This document shows, in pieces, positions 6,523-10,243 of a DNA stretch of 10,243 nt; positions within the stretch are counted from its first letter, which is position 1; each line of letters begins with the position of its first letter. Location: the NCBI GenBank assembly GCA_030041195.1, contig JASHOI010000699.1:1-10243 (forward strand). The letters run 5' to 3'. The notes beneath the pieces are model-generated. The model had not been told where the DNA came from, did not search any database, and saw only the letters and a list, made by a program, of their open reading frames with translations. This DNA comes from Streptosporangiaceae bacterium (lineage in GTDB: Bacteria > Actinomycetota > Actinomycetes > Streptosporangiales > Streptosporangiaceae). Position numbers and translations under genes: made by a program.

Positions 6523-8340
6523 TTAGACGAATCTGCTGATTGCCTTGTGGACCGAGGCGATCGCGCTGGCGCCCTCCCCGGTGGCTGCGGCGACCCGCTT
6601 CATCGAGCCGGAGTGGACGTCGCCGACCGCGAACACGCCCGGGATGCTGGTCTCGAACGGAAGCGGCCGCCGTCCCAGCGTGGCCCAGGATGGCCCGAGG
6701 TCGTCGTCATTCAGCTGAACGTCGGTCCGGATGAACCCATCGTGACCGGTGGCGATCCCGGTCAGCCAGCTCGTGGCGGGTTCGGCGCCGATGAAGCAGA
6801 ACAAGCCCGAGCATGGCTGGGCTTGCGTGCTGTCGGTCGTCCGGTCGGTGATGCTGACTTCCTCGAGGAAGTCGCCGCCATCCAGCCGGGTAACCTCGCT
6901 CTGGCATCGCACCGTCACCCGTGGATGGGCGCTCAGCCGGTCGACGAGATAGGCCGACATCTCAGCCGCGATATCGGGGCCGCGGACGACCAGCGAGACC
7001 GTGCTACCGCGCCCGGCCAGGTACAGCGCCGCCTGACCGGCGGAGTTCGCGCCGCCGACCACCGTGACCGGGCTGCCCATGCACCCCCGGGCTTCCAGTT
7101 CGGTGGCTGCGTAGTAGATACCGGCGCCCTCGAAGTCAGGCCAGCGCTCCAGCGGTAGCGCCCGGTAGCGGGCGCCGGTCGCGATGATGACGGCTTTGGT
7201 GTCAATGACCTCCCCGCCTTGCAGGCGCAGGCGGAGCAGGTCGCCGTTCCGGTCGGTGTCGAGCTGTACCGCCTCGCAGGGGCTGGCCAGCTGGGCACCG
7301 AACTTCAGCGCTTGGAGCACGGCCAGGCCGGTCAGATCGGCGCCAGTCAGGCCGAATGGGAAGCCGAAGTAGTTCTCGATCCGGGAGCTGGCCGCTGCCT
7401 GGCCGCCGGTGCCGACGGCGTCCAGCAGCACGGTATCCAGGCCCTCGGACGCCCCGTAGACTGCGGCCGCCAGGCCGGCGGGGCCTGCGCCGACGATCGT
7501 GACGTCAACCGGTTTGGTGGAGGAACGACGATAGCTGAGGCCCAGCTTCTCGGCGAGGTCGCCTGGCGTGGCCTGTTTCAGCGTGGTACCGGGCATGACG
7601 ACGGCGGGCAGGTCGTCCTCGGTCAGGCCGGACGATTCCATCATGGCCCGGCCCGCGGGGGTGTCGGCATCGAACCATAGGTGGATCAGACGCTGCCGGC
7701 TGGCATACGTCCGCAGCGCCAGCGCCGCCGCCGACCTGGCGCCACCGACGATCTCCACCGCCAGGGCGGCGGTGCTGCGCTGCAGCAGCTCGCGCCGGGC
7801 GATCAGCGCCTTGAACACAATGTCGGACAGTTCGACGTCGGTGGCCATGAGCTGCCTCAGGCGCTCCGGCGACACCCGGCGTATCGTCCCGGCCTCCCGC
7901 GCCCGGCACAGGAGGTAGACGTTCTGCCCGGTCAGCAGATTCAGCTCTCCAACAAACCCGCCCGCATCCACCACCGCGACGGTCGCGGCGCGCACGTTAG
8001 CGGTCGCTGTCCGGACAACCTCCACCGAACCCCGGGCGACCACGATCATATCTGCGTCTTCGTCGCCCGGACGGAACAGGACATCGCCCCGATCAATCTC
8101 CTGCGGCGTGCCATAGGACAGAAGCCGGGCGAACAGCTCATCGCCTAGCCGTGGCGATGCGACGCTGGTCGGTACCAGCGGTTTGCCCGGCCGTCTGCGT
8201 GCGTGGCTGGCGCGCAGCTGATCCAGATCACGCGGAGTGGCCCAGGCCACCGGCCGCGCCAGGCCGGCCTGGCTGAACACAGAGCCGCGCCCGGCCCAGG
8301 GCCCGGCGCCTGCGCGGGACAGTTCATTCATCGCTGTCAA
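6523..8340 (-). CDS. Cyclic-nucleotide-binding domain / thioredoxin-reductase-like FAD-dependent oxidoreductase lacking CxxC
   Basis: A 605-aa soluble multidomain protein. Residues about 65-165 are a cNMP-binding (Crp-like) beta-roll with the phosphate-binding-cassette-like GELNLLTGQ at 131-139. About 200-268 looks like a thioredoxin-fold linker (LWFDADTPAG ... LPAVVMPG ... ELA-like end) without cysteines. About 277-605 is a class-II pyridine-nucleotide disulfide reductase fold: FAD motif GAGPAGLAAAVYG (284-296), GGQAAASSRIENYFGFP (312-328), IATGARYRAL (386-395), NADPH motif GGANSAGQAALYLA (429-442), and FAVGDVHSGSMKRVAAATGEG-type end (570-590). At the place of the redox CATC motif the sequence is AATE (411-414), so no active-site disulfide can form. 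TTG 8340 has GGGAG ten bases upstream; ATG 8331, three codons in, is the alternative. It is convergent with the operon. The family has this architecture in actinobacteria; electron acceptor and nucleotide ligand are unknown. Confidence 0.88.
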   Translation of the reverse strand: MTAMNELSRAGAGPWAGRGSVFSQAGLARPVAWATPRDLDQLRASHARRRPGKPLVPTSVASPRLGDELFARLLSYGTPQEIDRGDVLFRPGDEDADMIVVARGSVEVVRTATANVRAATVAVVDAGGFVGELNLLTGQNVYLLCRAREAGTIRRVSPERLRQLMATDVELSDIVFKALIARRELLQRSTAALAVEIVGGARSAAALALRTYASRQRLIHLWFDADTPAGRAMMESSGLTEDDLPAVVMPGTTLKQATPGDLAEKLGLSYRRSSTKPVDVTIVGAGPAGLAAAVYGASEGLDTVLLDAVGTGGQAAASSRIENYFGFPFGLTGADLTGLAVLQALKFGAQLASPCEAVQLDTDRNGDLLRLRLQGGEVIDTKAVIIATGARYRALPLERWPDFEGAGIYYAATELEARGCMGSPVTVVGGANSAGQAALYLAGRGSTVSLVVRGPDIAAEMSAYLVDRLSAHPRVTVRCQSEVTRLDGGDFLEEVSITDRTTDSTQAQPCSGLFCFIGAEPATSWLTGIATGHDGFIRTDVQLNDDDLGPSWATLGRRPLPFETSIPGVFAVGDVHSGSMKRVAAATGEGASAIASVHKAISRFV

Positions 8341-8592
8341 GCTTTCAGATCTCCCGCCGTCTGGTCAAACGTCCCGCAGGCCAGCTGGCTCGACGCCTGA
8401 ACGCAGCTGGGAAGCCGTCAGAGCAGTGTGGAGCGGATCGGGGCTTGTGCCCGCGTCGGCAGTGATGACGTCACGGGCGCCCGGATCTGACCGGCCCACC
8501 CAGCAGGCGGCCGGGCTCGGCGACAGCCTGATGGCGGACGCGGGCGGAAATCAGGTTGCGCGGGCGAGGATCCGGCGGCGAAGGTGCGGTGG
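8341..8592. promoter_or_regulatory. Divergent intergenic region between the flavoreductase and the acetyltransferase
   Basis: These 252 bp lie between divergent starts and should hold both promoters, but no convincing -10/-35 pair was found. The most notable element is the perfect 8-bp palindrome TGACGTCA (8466-8473), inside an imperfect GTGA-N5-TCAC dyad (8462-8474). It is followed at once by the 10-bp palindrome CGGGCGCCCG (8474-8483). These could be operator sites, but short GC-rich palindromes also occur by chance. Confidence 0.4.
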
Positions 8593-9216
8593 ATGACCAT
8601 CGCGCTGGATGTCGCCGCCGACGGAGACCAGCCGGTGCTCTGTCTTAGGCCATGGCTCCTTGCGGACATGCCGGACCTGCTGGCAGCGACGGCGGATGAA
8701 TATCCCATCCAAGGTCTCGGGTCGCATCCTGATCTTTCTGACCAGTTTCAGCACCGCTGGAGCGGTCCCCGTAACGCCGGGGAAGCCGAGCTGTGGCTGT
8801 CGGGTCAAGAGCGGGGCTGGGAGCACGGCGACTGGCTGACTTTTGCTGTGACGGATGTGTCACAGCACAAGGCGGTCGGTCACGTCGGGCTGTGGAACCG
8901 CGATGGCGGCCAGGTCGGCAGCGGCGAGCAGGGTGAGATCGGCTACTGGACGGCGGCTGACTCCCGCGGTCGCGGCATCGCGCCGGCCGCGGTGCGGGCC
9001 GTGACGGGCTGGGCTTTCGACAGTTTCGGTTCCGACGACCTGCCCCGCATCATGCTGGTTCACGATCTGGACAACCCTGCGTCGTGCCGGGTGGCGGCGA
9101 AGAGTGGTTATCCGTTTCAGCGGCTCAGCCCCGCGAACCCACCCCACTGGTTCACCGACGGGCACATTCACGTGGCCGAGGCGCCTGCTTCCCGGCCGGG
9201 CCGAGCTCACCGCTGA
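8593..9216 (+). CDS. GNAT-family N-acetyltransferase (RimJ/RimL-like)
   Basis: A 207-aa acetyltransferase of the GNAT fold. It opens with a strand, LRPWLLADMPDLL (residues about 18-30). The central strand pair AVGHVGLWN (94-102) leads to motif A, EIGYWTAADSRGRGIAPAAV (115-134), whose RGRGIA segment (125-130) is the acetyl-CoA pyrophosphate-binding loop. It ends with NPAS-x7-KSGY (161-173), the usual C-terminal 'N-x2-S ... K-x-G-(F/Y)' pattern. These enzymes transfer acetyl from acetyl-CoA to amines such as ribosomal protein N-termini, antibiotics or small metabolites; the substrate is not evident. ATG 8593 is preferred because AAGG lies eight bases upstream. GTG 8584 in the same frame would add three residues. 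Its coding sequence contains a perfect 24-bp dyad (8844-8867). It ends 49 bp before the convergent neighbour. Confidence 0.85.
   Translation: MTIALDVAADGDQPVLCLRPWLLADMPDLLAATADEYPIQGLGSHPDLSDQFQHRWSGPRNAGEAELWLSGQERGWEHGDWLTFAVTDVSQHKAVGHVGLWNRDGGQVGSGEQGEIGYWTAADSRGRGIAPAAVRAVTGWAFDSFGSDDLPRIMLVHDLDNPASCRVAAKSGYPFQRLSPANPPHWFTDGHIHVAEAPASRPGRAHR
8844..8867. repeat. Perfect inverted repeat inside the acetyltransferase gene
   Basis: TGCTGTGAC (8844-8852), six-base spacer GGATGT, then GTCACAGCA (8859-8867): nine perfect base pairs. It contains TGTGA-N8-TCACA. It lies within codons for F-A-V-T-D-V-S-Q-H of the GNAT protein and could form an mRNA hairpin, or simply reflect codon choice. Confidence 0.6.
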
Positions 9217-9232
9217 TGGACTCCTCGCAGAT

Positions 9233-9257
9233 GTCCGCGGCTGGTGACTGTGCGGAC
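9233..9257. terminator. Weak stem-loop between convergent genes
   Basis: GTCCGC (9233-9238) and GCGGAC (9252-9257) form a 6-bp stem with a 13-base loop in the 49-bp gap between the acetyltransferase stop and the stop of the minus-strand gene. There is no T-tract. The position suits a shared terminator, but the stem is short. Confidence 0.22.
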
Positions 9258-9265
9258 TGGCAGGG

Positions 9266-9808
9266 TTAGAACTCGGTCTTGAGTCTTTCGATGTCGCGGG
9301 TGTGCTCGCGCAGTTGCGCATAGGCGGGTCGTTCGCCGATGCGGGCCAGGGCCCAGCGGATGGCCTCCGCACGATTGGCCGCGATGCCCGCGCTGATCAG
9401 CGTGTCCACGATTTCCAGCTCCGGTGGTCTGAGCCGGGCCATCACAGGGGTGAAGTCGCCGCTGCCGGGCCGGTCCTCGTCGTCGAATCTCATGAAGAAA
9501 TGACCGTGCGGGTGGCCGTCGGCGTCTTGGGGCAGGATCTCGATCCGCCCGACCTCGGGCAGCCGCTGTGACAGCTCGTGCTGGAACTGCTTCATAGCCG
9601 CTGCTTTGAGCAGCGTGTGCGGCGCGGGCAACTCTCCGTCGTCGCCAGGAGTCACGATGAGGGTCAGCCGGAGCAGCGTTTCTCCTGGTTCGACCACCGG
9701 GTCGTCGCCGTGCTCGAGCAGGTCGACCCGGCGGACCACGCCTGGGAAGAGCGTTTTCGCGTGGTCTTCTAGCTCGTGCTGGATGCGGTCTTTTGCACCT
9801 TGGTCCAT
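9266..9808 (-). CDS. Uncharacterised protein with a ribbon-helix-helix-like C-terminal domain
   Basis: A 180-aa acidic soluble protein that I do not recognise as a named family. Residues about 1-118 are alpha/beta with LLRLTLIVTPGDDGE (45-59) and a helix at KAAAMKQFQHELSQRL (68-83), ending in a HPHGHFFMRFDDED stretch (99-112). The end, VMARLRPPELEIVDTLISAG then RAEAIRWALARI (122-157), has the strand-helix-turn-helix pattern of ribbon-helix-helix proteins (RLxPxELxxVDxLVxxGxxxNRAEAIRxAL). It is followed by a charged helix, YAQLREHTRDIERLKTEF (163-180). A ribbon at the C-terminus is less usual than at the N-terminus. GGAAG lies seven bases before ATG 9808, supporting the start. The promoter carries repeated AGTTAC half-sites, so autoregulation is possible (inference). 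It is alone on its strand here. Confidence 0.72.
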   Translation of the reverse strand: MDQGAKDRIQHELEDHAKTLFPGVVRRVDLLEHGDDPVVEPGETLLRLTLIVTPGDDGELPAPHTLLKAAAMKQFQHELSQRLPEVGRIEILPQDADGHPHGHFFMRFDDEDRPGSGDFTPVMARLRPPELEIVDTLISAGIAANRAEAIRWALARIGERPAYAQLREHTRDIERLKTEF

Positions 9809-9824
9809 GGGTCTGCTTCCATAG

Positions 9825-9877
9825 AGTTACCAGAGTAACTATAGTATCAAAACTAGCCTGCGGCCACCAATAGTTAC
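9825..9877. promoter_or_regulatory. Operator-like AGTTAC repeats flanking the promoter
   Basis: AGTTAC (9825-9830), four-base spacer CAGA, GTAACT (9835-9840) form a perfect dyad. A further copy, ATAGTTAC (9870-9877), is an exact 8-bp inverted match to GTAACTAT (9835-9842). The sites sit on either side of the candidate -10/-35, which is the geometry of a repressor operator. The binding protein is unknown; the gene's own product or a MarR/HxlR-type regulator outside the window are possible. Confidence 0.5.
9834..9870 (-). promoter_or_regulatory. Candidate promoter of the ribbon-helix-helix-like gene
   Basis: On the minus strand TTGGTG (9870-9865) and TACTAT (9846-9841) are separated by 18 bases, a plausible -35/-10 pair in an unusually AT-rich patch for this genome. 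The predicted start near 9834 falls inside the AGTTAC/GTAACT palindrome, about 25 bases before the ATG. Assigned by eye only. Confidence 0.4.
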
Positions 9878-10117
9878 CTCGGAAATTCCGGTGGCGCGGT
9901 TTCCAGGCGCCCGTTTTGTCCAGCCGCTTCGGGGGGCATGACCGGGGGATCGCGGTGTGCCGTAGGGGAAGCGCATGACTTCCGTTAGGGATGCGTCAGC
10001 ACGGTCGAGCCGACGTGCCTGCGGTCGTTGTTGGTGCTAGAACGCTAGTTAAGAGGCCGCGTGAGGGCCGGAGAGGTACGGCGATCCCATGATCAAGCCA
10101 CAAGAGACCTCGTCCAT

Positions 10118-10147
10118 CCGTGCTTGTGAAAACTTTCACAAGCACGG
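10118..10147. promoter_or_regulatory. Perfect 14-bp-arm palindrome matching the Crp/GlxR consensus
   Basis: CCGTGCTTGTGAAA (10118-10131), two bases AC, TTTCACAAGCACGG (10134-10147) are perfect inverted copies. Its core, TGTGA (10125-10129), six bases, TCACA (10136-10140), is exactly the TGTGA-N6-TCACA consensus of Crp/GlxR-type regulators. The 2-base centre is too tight for a natural RNA hairpin unless inner pairs open, and no T-tract follows, so a DNA operator is more likely than a terminator. Confidence 0.55.
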
Positions 10148-10172
10148 GGTGTCGATCCCGGGCGGCCGTCGG

Positions 10173-10207
10173 CGCGCCACGCAGCGCTGCGCGGGTGCCG
10201 TGGCGCG
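10173..10207. repeat. GC-rich inverted repeat (stem-loop)
   Basis: CGCGCCACG (10173-10181) and CGTGGCGCG (10199-10207) are perfect 9-bp arms around a 17-base loop; the palindrome GCAGCGCTGC (10181-10190) overlaps the left arm and loop. The stem would be very stable in RNA. It could be a terminator for a gene arriving from the right, or part of a leader; no T-tract is present. Confidence 0.45.
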
Positions 10208-10243
10208 GCCGTAGCGCGGCAGCCCCGCGCATCGGCCCTGCCG

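Larger units (their letters stand above)
9878..10243. other. Gene-free right end with strong dyads
   Basis: Beyond the promoter of the minus-strand gene no reading frame has both credible codon pattern and a ribosome binding site. Minor elements are the palindrome CGGAA-A-TTCCG (9880-9890) and a GGCGC/GCGCC stem (9893-9911) followed by TTTT. The two strong dyads at 10118-10147 and 10173-10207 are listed separately. The region probably belongs to the upstream or downstream control of a gene beyond the right edge. Confidence 0.5.

Noticed and set aside
6451..7158. Plus-strand open frame of 235 codons near the operon end
   Set aside because: Mostly antisense to the flavoreductase; no ribosome binding site and no recognisable motif.
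9893..9911. GGCGC / GCGCC stem followed by TTTT, terminator-like on the plus strand
   Set aside because: Only a 5-bp stem with a 9-base loop, and no plus-strand gene ends nearby (the closest stops at 9216).
10089..10214. Small plus-strand ORF of 41 codons starting ATG 10089 with GGAGAGG upstream
   Set aside because: The spacer of about 12 bases is long, the frame is built largely from the 30-bp palindrome and the GC stem-loop, and the product has no recognisable feature.
9996..10232. Minus-strand open frame of 78 codons at the right end
   Set aside because: It runs through both dyads and has no ribosome binding site or motif; likely chance in GC-rich DNA.
1..10243. tRNA, rRNA, CRISPR array, insertion sequence or phage genes
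   Set aside because: No cloverleaf-like segment, no regularly spaced repeats, no transposase or integrase motif and no terminal inverted repeats were seen on either strand.

Overview
The window is very GC-rich (mostly G or C at third codon positions), uses ATG/GTG/TTG starts with GGAGG-type ribosome binding sites, and encodes a large LuxR-type ATPase regulator, an F420/NADP-reductase-like domain and a cyclic-nucleotide-domain flavoreductase. This mix points to a high-GC actinomycete (Actinomycetota). Genus cannot be decided from the sequence. No rRNA, tRNA, CRISPR array, transposase or phage gene was seen.

Layout. Positions 1-2451 (minus) hold the first 817 codons of a MalT/LAL-type STAND ATPase regulator; its C-terminal part, where the LuxR helix-turn-helix normally sits, lies beyond the left edge. 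A 212-bp divergent promoter region follows, with three alternating copies of a 7-bp half-site. On the plus strand comes a probable four-gene operon (2664-6392): a SnoaL-like protein, a CPA2/Kef-type cation:proton antiporter, a 518-aa fusion of a QOR2-type NAD(P)H:quinone reductase with an F420/NADP-reductase-type Rossmann domain, and a YgiN-like antibiotic-biosynthesis/quinol monooxygenase. Convergent to it (6523-8340, minus) is a cyclic-nucleotide-binding/thioredoxin-reductase-like flavoprotein that lacks the redox CxxC. After a 250-bp divergent gap come a GNAT acetyltransferase (8593-9216, plus) and a small protein with a ribbon-helix-helix-like C-terminus (9266-9808, minus), whose promoter carries palindromic sites. 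The last 435 bp contain no convincing gene but hold two strong dyads; one fits the Crp/GlxR consensus exactly.

How the genes may work together (inference). The operon joins quinone/quinol chemistry (QOR2, ABM monooxygenase, SnoaL-like fold) to a Kef-family antiporter, recalling enterobacterial KefC-KefF, where a quinone reductase is the antiporter's ancillary subunit. With a divergent ATP-sensing regulator and a neighbouring cNMP-domain flavoreductase, the locus looks like an electrophile/quinone-stress or redox-ion homeostasis module. The reductase fusion, the cysteine-free flavoreductase and the operator array are the most notable points.
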